Positions 19,652-30,775 of a stretch of DNA of 64,000 bases are shown here, piece by piece. The stretch is taken from NCBI GenBank assembly GCA_023053575.1, contig JAKZAP010000014.1:558001-622000 (forward strand), given 5' to 3'. Below the pieces are notes generated by a model that was not told where the DNA came from, made no database searches, and saw only the letters and a list, made by a program, of their open reading frames with translations. The stretch is from Branchinecta lynchi (lineage: Eukaryota > Arthropoda > Branchiopoda > Anostraca > Branchinectidae). The position numbers were made by a program, and so were the translations under genes. The first letter of the stretch is position 1. Each line of letters starts with the position of its first letter.

Positions 19652-21489
19652 GGCACTGTCTAGGGAACCGTACTTTATATCCCATGGGCTACGGAACCGG
19701 TAGTTCTCACGGAAACCAAACCATATGAGCTGCTATTCCAGGATCTGACGTCATTACTAACAGAAACTTGTATGTGCTGGCTCCCGTTCCGGTACTAAGT
19801 GGGAATAGCTCACAGAAACTCCATCGCACCAGCTTCTCATCAGGTAGTCTCATGGAACTGTGTACTCAGAAGCTAGGTAGCTGGTGGTTGATACCGGAAA
19901 CTGTATAATTGGAGCTTGTGTTCCTGTAGTGTCTATGTGGAATATAGAACTCACGGAATAGTTTGGATGAGAACTGGATACCGGGATTTTCACTGACTTA
20001 GAGAAAATAACATGGGAAAAATGTTTACTACCGGAACCCATTTATTGAGAGCTAAGGTGCCGGTAGCAACAACCATCTGAATGAAAATGACCAATTCACG
20101 GACACAGATGGATATGGGCAAGGGTTCGGGTAGTGCCAAAAAATAAAATTAAAAACTCACAGACACTTGTCAATATGGACTTTGAGTCCGGTACAACTCA
20201 TGGAATCAAACTTTAAAAATGTTCACTTCCGGTTTCCTAGCCTTCACTGACATGGATCCGTGAGTTTTTTTAATTTTTTTTTTTTTTAAACTACTGGAAT
20301 CCTAGCCCATAGCCATCTGTGTCAGTGAGCTGGTCATTTTCAATCAAATAGTTGTCGCTACCGGTACCTTAGCTCTCAATATATGGGTTCCGGTAGTAAA
20401 TATTTTTTCCATGTTATTTTCTCTAATCAGTGAAAATCCCGGCATCCTAGCTCTCATCCAAACTATACCATGAGTTCTATATTCCATGTAGACACTGCCG
20501 GAACACAAGCTCCAATTATACAGTTTCCGGTACCAACTACCGGCTCCCTAGCTTCTGATTACACAGTTCTGTGAGACTGCCGTACGAGAAGCTGGTGCGA
20601 TGAAGTTTCTGTGAGCTATTTCCACTTACTACCGGAATGGGAGCCAGCACATACAAGTTTCCGTTAGTCAATGAAGTCAGATCCCGGAATCGCAGCTCAT
20701 ATGGTTTGGTTTCCGTGAGAACTACCAGTTCCGCAGCCCATGGGACAGAAAGTACGGCTCCCGCAGTCTAGTACACTAGCCCCATTTCAGGCACAGTGCT
20801 CAAACGTATAGCACCATGCTTGGGTGCTAGACGTTCAAGCACTGTACCTTGGATTTCATGTATGGTGCATGGATTTCAGTACACAGTGCATACAGAAAAA
20901 ACACAGTTTCTGTCATCACAACTGAGCACCGGCTCGGACAGGGCTGAAATTACTACTATGAATTAGAGAAATCAAAGACAATCCTTTATATATTTTTCAC
21001 AACAAAAGCAAAAGGGCTCTAATGATGATGGAGATGAAAAACCTAACAGCACCCTATCTATTTTCCATGTATTTTCCCTATCTATTCCCCAAGAGCCAAT
21101 ATTCTGGTTGGCTGCTAGGTAGAAAAAGCTGAGGCACAGGACACTTTGCATGCAAAACCCTTGACTATTTAGAAAAGGAAATGAGGTTTTTCACATCTGT
21201 CATCAGCCGAGCCCTTTTGTTTTTATTGTGAAAAATATATAAAGGATTGTCTTTGATTTCTCTAATTCATGGTAGTAATTTCAGCCCTGTCCGAGCTAGT
21301 GCTCAGTTGTTATGACAGAAACTGTGTTTCTGATGTATGCACTGTATACTGAAATCCATGCACCATACATGAAATCCAAGGTACAGTGCTTGAACGTCTA
21401 GCACCCAGGCATGGTGCTAGACGTTTGAGCACTGTGCCTGAAAAGGGGCTAGTGTACTAGACTGGGCTCCCGGTTCCCTAGACAGTGCC
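19652..21489 (+). mobile_element. Large fold-back element with 9-bp target duplication
   Basis: The terminal repeats are GGCACTGTCTAGGGAACCG and its complement. A perfect 9-bp direct repeat TATAAGTTA flanks them (19643-19651 and 21490-21498). After removing the later insertion at 20764-21464, the element is one imperfect palindrome with arms of about 550 bp meeting near 20200-20290. Duplications of 9-10 bp are typical of Mutator-like elements, so a MULE-type fold-back is the best guess. There is no open frame. Confidence 0.8.
20764..21464 (+). mobile_element. hAT-type fold-back MITE nested in the larger fold-back
   Basis: The ends CAGTCTAGTACACTAGCCCC and GGGGCTAGTGTACTAGACTG are perfect inverted repeats. 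The 8-bp duplication GGCTCCCG lies at 20756-20763 and 21465-21472. The arms stay similar for about 280 bp on each side, with a 130-bp loop. It sits in the right arm of 19652-21489 and is therefore the younger of the two. Confidence 0.88.
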
Positions 21490-21498
21490 TATAAGTTA

Positions 21499-22149
21499 CA
21501 ACTTAGTAAAAGCAGTTGATTTTTTATCTTCGAAACAATCATTTTTTTAGAAACGGTCACTAAAAATGACCAAGCAGTCAATAGATACACCGCCCTCTCC
21601 CTTCTCCACATAAATTTTTGGATTTTACTGCCTCTGGTTCTGTGATGTGCAAGACATATTGTGCTTGCTGGCTTTCAAGGCATGGAGAAGTAGAGTAGAA
21701 AGGGTTGACACATTCTGAACTTTTCTGGAACTAGCCCTGAACCCAAGGACCCGAACAACAGTTTTGACATTTTAGTGAAAATTTTGAGTCTCCGCAACCC
21801 TCGAGACCTGGAATCTGGACATAAAAATTAAAAAATCCTAATCTGTTTAAAATGTCCAATGGATATGGACAGCAAATGTGCCCAATTTATACCAAAATTT
21901 AGGGAAATACGTAAATTTGGCACAATGTGCACACTCGAAAAATTCGAAAAGTGCAGCCCAGGTGCAGCCACCTCTAAAAATTGCCCAAATGGTACTAATG
22001 CGCACCAACTGGCAATTAAAGCTGTAAATAAATAACACAAACCTCTACTAACTCCTTCCTTTATACAAGAAAACTTTCTTTATACAAAACACAGGAGCAT
22101 GTGAAATTACTGTATTTTTTGTTCCTTCTATCTTCGTCTTCTTTCCCAG
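21499..22149. other. No gene recognised
   Basis: AT-rich. A pyrimidine-rich run (GTTCCTTCTATCTTCGTCTT) leads into the acceptor at 22149. Confidence 0.35.
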
Positions 22150-22308
22150 AAGACAGAAAAATTCAGCGATCACGACATTCACGACCTTCTCACAACAACA
22201 AGAACGGAACCTACTGAGAGCATTTCATATGCAATGACCGACAGAAAGTCCGTAAGATGGCCGGCTATTGGCATTGGCAAGAATTGCAGCTCGCATGACG
22301 GGTTCTGA
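22150..22308 (+). CDS. Candidate terminal exon with AATAAA at the stop
   Basis: The acceptor CTTCTTTCCCAG ends at 22149 after a long pyrimidine tract. The phase-0 frame runs 52 codons, KTEKFSDHDIHDLLTTTRTE and on to GIGKNCSSHDGF, and stops at TGA (22306-22308). AATAAA overlaps that stop (22308-22313), as at UTP6. The combination of acceptor, open frame and polyadenylation signal makes a real last exon plausible. I do not recognise the protein. Upstream exons would lie to the left, beyond or between the transposons at 15-21.5 kb, and I could not identify them. Confidence 0.4.
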   Translation, partial: KTEKFSDHDIHDLLTTTRTEPTESISYAMTDRKSVRWPAIGIGKNCSSHDGF

Positions 22309-22862
22309 ATAAAGTTTCTAAAAAAATCAACCAAAAAGTCGCGAAAAAGGAAAATGAATTACACCTGTAAAATTTAAGTATCAGATTATTTTTCATTCTT
22401 GATTCAAGTTCGTAATTTTATATTGGCTTATGCTGTGTTTGCTTCACTTATGTTGGCTTATTTTGTTGAAGAACACTCATTGCTGTCAATGTTTAGTTTC
22501 GCGTAGTAAGACTGGTTTAGAAAAATTTTGGTTAAAAAAATTAAGCATAAATTTCAGAGATAATTTGCTATAGAGAGGATTTTAATGTAAGGGCCATATA
22601 CAGAATATACGCCGGTACAAACCTCCACCAAGTCTTCTGATGACTTTTTTGCCCCCGTTTTTAAGCTCTCCTTTTCCCCAAATATGGCAAAAACACAGAT
22701 CCGTGGAGATGTGGATTCAGCATGCGTTCTTACCTCAAAACCGAAGCTCTAGTAAACTTGAGAAGTACACTTGAGCTCAACCAAATTTCCTGTCTTTGCC
22801 GGGTTCCGGACGAATCCTAGCAAATCATCCACGAGCAGAGTTGTACTAGCGTGATGAAAGAA
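22309..22862. other. No gene recognised
   Basis: AT-rich sequence following the candidate exon. Confidence 0.3.
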
Positions 22863-23356
22863 TAGTTGCGTTTTTGTTCGGCTTTTCACTCGCCTTTTCG
22901 ACGGCTTTTTACTTTTTTTGCGTTTTCGTAAAATGGTCCTAAGCACTGTTTGACAATTTCCCGTTTTTGTCAAAAAGGCAAACGCCGACTCTCGCCTTTT
23001 CCCTCGGCTTTTTGCAAAAAGGCAAACTTGGTAGGGGACCAAGTTACGCTCTCCTTTTGGCTTTTTGCCTCGCTACTTTAACTAGTTTATCCCAAAATCC
23101 AATAAAAGAGGAATTTGATTCAAAGTGAAAATCAGTATTTCGAGACTGTCTTGGATTTTAAAGATGAAAAATTTGAAGTGCAAGTAAAATACAAATAAAA
23201 TGGCATTTGTCAAAATAACGTTTTCATCCGAGAAAAGGGAAAAGTCCTTAGTAGTAACTGCAACTTGCGAAAACGCGAGAATGTTAAAAAAGGCCTGAAA
23301 ACGACAAAAAGCCAAAGCTGAAAAGGGAAAGGCAAAAGCCGAACAAAAACGCAACT
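22863..23356 (+). mobile_element. Inverted-repeat MITE
   Basis: TAGTTGCGTTTTTGTTCGGC at the left is matched by GCCGAACAAAAACGCAACTA at the right. About 36-bp related direct repeats (CATCCACGAGCAGAGTTGTA and CATCCATGCGCAGAGTTATA) lie just outside. Lys/Arg-rich minus-strand frames come from the AAAAGGC-like interior. Confidence 0.65.
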
Positions 23357-23424
23357 AATGACTCATCCATGCGCAGAGTTATACTAGTGCGAAGAAAAGG
23401 GCAGGGATTTGACGAAAACTAGAA

Positions 23425-23785
23425 AATGCATTTCAAGAGATTTTTGGTGTCCGCCTCCCAGTTATCGGATCCGATCCAAATTTGACAATGAACATCCGAG
23501 CCTTTTGTTCTTGATACCTGTCAAGTTTAATGCACGCCCGATTATCCGTTCCAAAGTTATGAATCTTACTAATTTCCGGATTCCCCATGTTGCCACTCCC
23601 CCACTGATGGTCGGATCGGGGAAGTGATTATTTCCAAGTTAATCCGGTTGGGTCCCTGATATGCGTGCCAAGTTTTATCGTCCTAGGTCGTCTGGAAGTG
23701 CCCAAACTAGCAAAATGCGGACAGACCGACAAACAGACAGACATTACGATCGCTATATGGCACTTGAGTAAGCTCAAGTGCCATA
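23425..23785 (-). repeat. Family C element, minus orientation
   Basis: It contains GATCCGATCCAAATTTGACA, the GGGTCCCTGATATGC block and the terminal hairpin CGATCGCTATATGGCACTTG..CAAGTGCCAT. Confidence 0.75.
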
Positions 23786-23792
23786 CAAATTT

Positions 23793-24085
23793 ATCTCAAA
23801 ATAGTACTATGAAGTAGTACGAAAAAGTTGCATGCAGTACTAACGATGCTACTACATGCTTCTACTTCAAGACTACCGTGTTACTGTATACTACTATATG
23901 CTACTATTAGCAAGACTGAATGCTACTATGGCAAAACAGGATGCAACTGGATACTACTACATAAGATTGGACCAGTCTGAGGCACATTAAATGATAGTTA
24001 TTTTATGCTATTACATAGTATTACATGCAACGTTTTCGTACTACTACCATACTACTACGCAGGCTACAAATTTTTCATCGGGTAT
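23793..24085 (+). mobile_element. TAGTAGCATGC-family MITE
   Basis: The imperfect inverted ends are AGTAGTACGAAAAAGTTGCATG and CATGCAACGTTTTCGTACTACT (terminal about 20 bp), with many TACTAC words between. A second copy lies at 45298-45565. Both abut the end of another repeat family (C here, A there) and share ATCTCAAAAT at that junction. Confidence 0.6.
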
Positions 24086-25010
24086 GCCGAAGCTCTTGAA
24101 CCTAGGTCGAACCAACTTGAAAGTTGAAAGTTGGCTGGATTCCGGACGAACTATTTGTCGGACGAAAAATAAGTTTCAGATGTGGATTCAGCATGTCTTC
24201 TCAGCCTTGAATGGAACATTATGTTTGCTTTTAAAAAATATTTTGTTGATGCTTTAATTTGAACCCCTAAATACGTATAAATAACTGACTTTGAAGAAGA
24301 CTCTTTTTGGGAACTTTTGATTCCTCCACATTGCTCGGTGATCTTGATTGACAGACGCTTGGAGAATTGGTTTTGCGAAAAATGCTTCTATTTTTCGTTG
24401 CCTAGCGAGAAATCTAAAAGCTGAAAATACGGTTGAAAGGGAGCAATATCTTTCTAAGACTGAAGATGAGTGGAACTGAGTTTAAAACTATTGTAGAACG
24501 TAAGGAAAGAAGCAGTAATGTCTGTTCTTCAGTCTTTATGACACTAGAACCAGCCACGAAATCCCACGCTTGATCCCAGAATAAGTCTCATAAATCTGGG
24601 CCCAGTGCGGCCGTTCCGTCAAAACAAGCTGATGAACCGAACTACGCGTACACTGATTGGGTTTTAGTTTCTATCCGGAGGCCATAATTGCATAGAAGCC
24701 AACTCGTGTTCTTCGAGTGGAAATAATATTTTAGCTCTTCGTCTCCAGGACAACTCACTTAATGGGTCACATGCTTAAGAAATATAGGATACGCTACTCC
24801 CAGAAGGGGGGGGGGGGGTCGGCCTTGGGTCAGTAAAATTGTAGTCAATGAAGATTTACCAAAGACTTTCCAATCAAGTAATTAGGTATATATCGTCTAA
24901 CTGGCGCTAGAGATGCAGCTTGGTCTTTGGTAGCCGATGACCATCGCGAAGCGCAAAGCTACATTTCCGAGGAAGTGAATTTCTTGGAGCAAGGATTGGT
25001 GGTTTGTATG
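24086..25010. other. No gene recognised
   Basis: Short Family A-like words near 24110-24190 (GGCTGGATTCCGGACGAACT) and a G tract at 24808. Otherwise nothing. Confidence 0.35.
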
Positions 25011-26530
25011 GCACTTTCCCTTTGGCCAAGTGCCATATAGCGATCGCAATTTCCGTCCGTCCTTCGGTCTGTCGGTCGGGCCGTCGGTCCGGGTTTTGCT
25101 AGTTCGGGCACTTCCACAGAAGCTAGGACGATGAAACTTGGCAGGTGTATCAGGGACTCCAGATGATTAAGTTGGAAATAGTCATTTTCCCGATCCGAGC
25201 ATCATGGGTGGAGTGGAGGGAGGGGGAATCCGCAATCTTGAGGTATTTATAACTTTTGAACGGGTGATTTTTGATATTTGGAAAGATCTCGTGCCTCAGA
25301 CGACTTGATCCGGTGACTTTGGGGGAAGGTGGAGGGGAGAACCAGAGTCTTGGGAGACGCTTAGAGTGGAGGGATCGAGACAAAAGCTGGTGGGAAGTAC
25401 AAGCGCAAGTCCTAGATACAGCGTTGACATAACCGGACCAGATTCGGGCACTGTGGGGGGGAGTTGTGGGGGGGGGGGGGTCGGAACTCGGTGATACTGC
25501 GAATTCGGTACTAGGACCGTGAAATTTCGTAGGCATGTCAGGGACCCGAACAGACTGCCTTGAGAATAGTAATTTTCCCGATCCGACCATCGTAGGGGGA
25601 GTAGAGGGGGATAGGGAATCCGGAAATTAGTAACATGCATAACCTTGGAACGGTCGAGAACTATTGCCTCAGATGTTCCTTTTCAAATTCGGATCGGCTA
25701 GGATAACTGTGGGGGGGGGGGGCTGGAAGGGGGCACCTGAAATCTTCTGAAAGACTCAGAGTCGAAGGATCGGGATGGAACTTGATGGGAAGCACAAGCT
25801 TAAACCCTAGATACATTACTGACAAAACAGGACTGTGTCGTGTCACAGTGGGGGGAGTTCGAATGGGTTTACCGGATTCCGGTGATTTCGAGTTAGGTAC
25901 TTTCAGATGTGCTAGGACCATGAAACCTGACAGGCATTTTAGGGATTCTACCATAATGACTTGAATATAGTACCTTCTCCGATCCGATCATCGTGGGGGA
26001 AGTAGAGGCGTCTGGAATCCGGATGAAACTTGGTAAGTATTAAGAATAAATGTCAAGGATGTTCAGTTTCAAGTCTGGACCGGATCTGATCCCTGGGGGG
26101 GGGGGGGGGGGGGGGCACCGGAAATCTCATGAATCGTTTAAATTCGAGGGATCAGAGCTCGAATTGGTTAAACCCTGGATAAATTCCTGACAAAACAGGA
26201 TCGGATCGTGTCACGGTGGGGGAAGTTGGAGGGGTTTCCCGGAATTCCGGTGATCTCTAGCTAGGGTGCTTCCACATTTGCTAGCACCATGAACCTTGGC
26301 ACGCATATTAGGGACTCTTCCATATTGACTTGAAAATAACCCTTCCCTGACCCGATCATCGTGGGGGGAGTAGAGGGATTGGGAATCCGAAATCTGGTGA
26401 CATTCATGACTTAGGATCGGGTGATCGGACGTTCATGAAACTTGACAAGTGTCAACAACGAGTGTCTCAGATGTTCAGTTTCGAGTCCGGAGTGGGTCTG
26501 ATAACTGGGGGGGGGGGAGAGATGGAGGGG
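25011..26530 (+). repeat. Family C tandem array
   Basis: It starts with ATGGCAC..AAGTGCCATATAGCGATCGC and the GTCCGTCC..GTCGGTC stretch. About four units with G tracts of up to 19 follow. Minus-strand frames rich in Pro and Ser are artefacts of the tracts. Confidence 0.8.
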
Positions 26531-26688
26531 GACAAACATGCTAACTGTTCCGACAAGCGCCATGTGCACTTTCAGCTCTTGTTTCGGTTTCTTTACGGAG
26601 CTAAATAACATCACAGGAATGTTCAAACACGGGACATGAAAATCGTTCGCCATTATATGAGTTCGTCACTACCCGCATGTGGGTTTCT

Positions 26689-26941
26689 AGGATCCCAAAA
26701 CGTAATTGACGGGATACCTATCATTTTGTAAAAGTTCCGTCCATCCGTCCGTCTGTCCGTCTGTTAGCTCCGTCCGTCTGTTAGCAAGATAACTTCCGAA
26801 GGGGTTGAGATATTTTATTCAAACTTGGCACGAGGACTCTTTGGGTCAATGATGATTACCGTTGGCCTTAATCTGTTAAAGTCTCGATCAAATATTAAAT
26901 TTTTGGGATCCCATCGAAACCATTGGTCTTGTTCCTTTTAT
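26689..26941 (+). repeat. Family A element lacking the tandem array
   Basis: The left end GGATCCCAAAACGTAATTGA is followed by the GTCCGTCCATCC stretch and ATATTTTATTCAAACTTGGC. The right end GGGATCCCATCG..GGTCTTGTT follows directly. It is a 250-bp version with no 115-bp units, useful for defining the core of the family. Confidence 0.7.
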
Positions 26942-27239
26942 CAACATTCAGACTTTGCTTCGTAAAACCCACCCTCTGCTGCGGTCCGCAATCAAGACGG
27001 GATCGTGTCTCAGGCATCAAAAACCTCTGTCCGACATTCGGGGAACTGCAGTGAGAAGACTGAGATTCCCTGTGTAGAACTACTGAAGGAAATGACTGCA
27101 TGTACAGTTTTGTCATCATTTATAATGCTGTAGTGTCGGGAAATACTTATATGTTTACCTTCCTTCGCTTCATTCCTCTGAAAAGCAGAACTGCAGTTTT
27201 GTTAAGAAAGCCAATAGGACCAATCAATCACTTTTACCA

Positions 27240-27504
27240 GCGCTTTTCCATCGGTAGGTCAAGAATAGAAAGTCAAGTTGGTCGGTCAAGAATAGAAAGC
27301 CTTGTTGTCCGTCGTCACCAGCTTACTATGACATGCGGGAATAAAATGTTGGAATCAAGTAGGCCTCGTGATTTGTTACCGGAACCGGCAGTAACCGGAT
27401 ATAACACAAGGCATCCAAATAAACTAGAGCCCTGCAAACCATCAGCTTCTAACCGGTATAGATCTTCTTTTCGTCAGTATTTTGTAAAGCATTTGAGTAA
27501 GTGA
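27240..27504 (+). mobile_element. Possible LINE C-terminal fragment
   Basis: The end of a 134-codon frame (TGYNTRHPNKLEPC, then NRYRSSFRQYF) resembles the C-terminal tail of some LINE reverse transcriptase polyproteins. An internal 24-bp direct repeat (GGTCAAGAATAGAAAG) lies upstream. The call is weak. Confidence 0.3.
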
Positions 27505-27589
27505 CAGTATATTTTATAATTTGTTGATAGGATCTTATTTAACTATTATGTTATTTGACCTAATAAATTCGTATCCTATCGTAAGTGAT

Positions 27590-28180
27590 CGTGACTTCCA
27601 CATGTGCTAGAGCATGGAACTTACCCGCCATATTAGAGACCCGAACTCCCTTGGAAATTGTCAACTTCAGGATTCGACCATCCAGAGGAGAGTGGTGAGA
27701 GAGGGGAATCAAGAATCTTGTGCCACATATAAAACTATCGCTCGAGCGATCCGATCTCGATGAAACTTGTACCTAAACCCCCTACCTACCCAGTACCTAT
27801 CAAAGACGTTCCTTTTCAGTTCCGGACTGAATCTGTCAACTGTGGTTGGTCTTGGAGGGGGGGGGGGGTTACCGGAAATATTGCCAGTTAGGATACCTCG
27901 GGCTAGGACGATGAAACTTGCCAGACATATTGGAGTTGACCAGAACTGTCATTTTACACATTCAACACTCAAGGCGGGAGAAGATTTTTTTTCTTTTTAA
28001 GATTCCGGGATCTTGCGGCACGCAGAACCTTCGACGAGATACTCGATTTGGATGAAACTTGACTGTTTGCAAAAGCACTATCCCAGGAGTTCCACGTCAG
28101 CTCCGAACTGAAGCCGGGATCTTTTTTTCGGGGGGGGGGGGGGGGGGAATACCGGAAACCATGGAGGCTTCGTGCCTTCA
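27590..28180 (+). repeat. Family C element, degraded
   Basis: It has CTTCCACATGTGCTAG, GATGAAACTTG and G-tract blocks of family C, poorly conserved. A short AAATAAATAAAT run follows at about 28257. Confidence 0.6.
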
Positions 28181-28446
28181 GCATATTTGTTTTTTTTAGT
28201 TTTCTTAGTGTATATAAATGAGTTGTTATCTAGCAGCCCCAGTTGGCTATATTTTGAAATAAACAAATAAATAAATAAATATAGCACGCTCATAATTACG
28301 GGACTAGGACGGGGTGTGGTGGGAAGGACAAATAGAGGCATACAAGTACTATTTATAAAACCGGAATGGAAACGGGCACTGTAGGGAGGTCCTGGAAATG
28401 TTGTTACAACTCTCGGTCGAATTACCCGATTTGTACGGATCTTGTC

Positions 28447-30023
28447 CTGGTTGTCCCGAGCCTTTCTTCATTGGGGGGGGGGGGGGGCGAACCTGATCAA
28501 AATTGACCGAATTGGTACCTGATATTGACCGAATTTATAATTTGTTTTCTAAAACACAGATAGTTGCCTTCAACAAGCTATAATGTAAAAAGTTGCATAA
28601 TATGTAGAAAATCAAGTCTGAAGGGAAAATTGGCGTATTTTCACGCTTTTCCACTTTTCTTTTTCTTTCTTCAAGGATACGCCGTCATTGGCCTTTTTAC
28701 CTTTGGGGGACGTCCAGTTTTGCCCAGGACTTGAAAATGTGCCGACAAAAAACGCAGTTGTTGCCAAGCGACAACGTCGTGAATGGCTGTACCCAAGAAA
28801 TTTTTGAATACGCCTTTTTTCTGGCAAATTCTAGCTTTAAACGTGGTTCAAGCAACCCAAAATGCCAAGCCTCAAACGCCAACTAAATGACGTACCATTC
28901 TTCTAAACAGTGAAGACTGCTAAATGTGCCGCAGGGGAATTTTTTTGGAAACACCCATGATCAACCTGACTTTTTGCGATCCCAAGGCTACCTATTAAAC
29001 CACAGAGCTGCCTGGCGAAAAATGTGTCCATCCAGGGTAAAGTAGATGTAAAGTACACTTATTCTGAATTTACCGCAAACAAAAATAGTCTAGTTTCAAG
29101 TCAGGAGACGTGCTTATTCCTGAAGTTCTGCAATCATTACAAGTAAAAGTTAAGTAAGGAATGGAAACCAGTCGAAGCTACCGTTAAATGGTAAAGAAGA
29201 AGAGCTAAATAAATGCCACTTAAATTACCAAGCACAGTAACTGGGGTGAACCAAATAATGAATTCGTACTACCGAGAAATTAACAAAAAAAATAAGGAGC
29301 AGATCAGGAGCGGTATAACGACCGAATGTCGGAATGGAATAAAACTCTTGGTAGAACCATTTAAAACAACCGAAAGTCTCGTAACAGATGCGGACCAAAG
29401 AAAAATCCGGTGAATTACCGAATTCGGTAACGAATTAGAACCAAATGAATCTGATTAATCACCGAATTATGAAATGGATTGACCGAATGCGATAGAACAG
29501 ATACGGACTTGAGAAAAGTCCGGTGAACAACCGAATTCGCTAACGATAATGAGACCAATAAATACGTTAAATCCCCGAATTTACGTAGGGACGTACCGAA
29601 TGCGGTGAAATCGACTCGGACTGAACAAAAGTTGGATGAATTGTCGAATTCGGTCACGAATCAGAACCAAATGAATCTGATAAATGACCGAATTATCAAA
29701 TTGACTGAATGCGGTAGAACAGATACGGACTTGAGAAAAGTCAATGTGACCAAAAAAATTCGTTAAATCACCCAATTTACGTAGGGACGTAACGAATGCG
29801 GTGAAATCGACTCGTACTGAACAAAAGTTGGATTAATTACCAAATTTGATAACGAATGGGAACCAATAAACACGTTAAATCGCCAAATTTGGTAAGTACA
29901 AAAGATTTCGTAAAACAGTTTCGTTTCGACCAAATTTTCGCCTACGGTGAAAATTTGACCAAATGCCCAAAAAAATTTTTAGGGGGGGGGCGCTGCATCC
30001 CTCCCCCCCTCGGGACGCCCCTG
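28447..30023 (+). mobile_element. hAT-type element carrying a tandem repeat
   Basis: The left end CTGGTTGTCCCGAG is mutated. The right end is CTCGGGACGCCCCTG. The flanks ATCTTGTC (28439-28446) and ATCTTGGC (30024-30031) match at 7 of 8 bases. The left third is related to 911-1308. From about 29290 to 29950 it holds diverged units with ACCGAATTCGGTAACGAA and AACAGATACGGACTTGAG. It is non-coding. Confidence 0.7.
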
Positions 30024-30223
30024 ATCTTGGCAGTTGGCAACAGCATACATCCTGGATGTCCTGTTTACAGTTCCGTACCAGACTAGGCCAGTGCCACTGT
30101 GGTGAGTCTCAGTACAGGAAACCCTGTGGCATAAAACTTAAGTGTATGCCTACCGTTTGGGACAGCCTATAAAAAAAAATCAGGGATTTGTGTTAGATTG
30201 GGCTAACTCACGCTGTAAAACAA

Positions 30224-30509
30224 CTACTCGTCAGAGTCCGTTCTGGCTCGATTTGTAATGGCCGAACTGAACAAAGGAAAAACAAACTCAGGTACAATAC
30301 TCTTATAACTGTTGAAGTTCATCTTCGCAAAGTGCGATCTCCACAGTCGCAACTGTTTTGACAGAATGCATTCCAGTAACAGGAACCGCTGCACGTTTCC
30401 CCTTTTCACAGAGAACTCCAAATTTTCCACCCGCTCGCGGCGAAGGGGCCTGGAGTTCAAAGCTGCTATGGTGATCCCCACTGCTTCTCGTTTTCGCTTT
30501 CTTGGGAAC
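30224..30509 (-). CDS. Candidate terminal exon, basic protein, unknown
   Basis: A strong acceptor (TTTCTTGTTTGTTCTAG) ends at 30510. The following frame is open for 94 codons to TAG at 30224. It begins FPRKRKREAVGITIAALN, is rich in Arg/Lys and Leu, and ends in the acidic tail RARTDSDE. Base composition (about 50 % G+C) is higher than the flanks, as expected for coding sequence. An 79-codon frame overlaps on the other strand. There is no recognised domain, no clear AATAAA close by and no upstream partner exon. Confidence 0.3.
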
Positions 30510-30775
30510 CTAGAACAAACAAGAAATGTAGTCATAACTGGGATCGACTAAAAAGAGGCACGGCACGGCGCAGTAGGGGCGAGTGACAAAAAGAGATTAG
30601 CAAGTGGTAGAGTAGACACGTGAGTAAGAGTTTGTAACCCCAGAGACTAAAAGAAGTGACGGTAAAACATCGTTCCTGCCCCTCAGTATGAAGCCTGAAA
30701 GGGCCCTTCTTGTTTTCGTGCCTCTTTTTAGTACTCTTCCCTCCTATACTATGTAGTGCCGTATCGTGCCTTTTT

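Noticed and set aside
25150..25640. Overlapping 146- and 114-codon minus-strand frames
   Set aside because: Same cause: family C units read in two frames.
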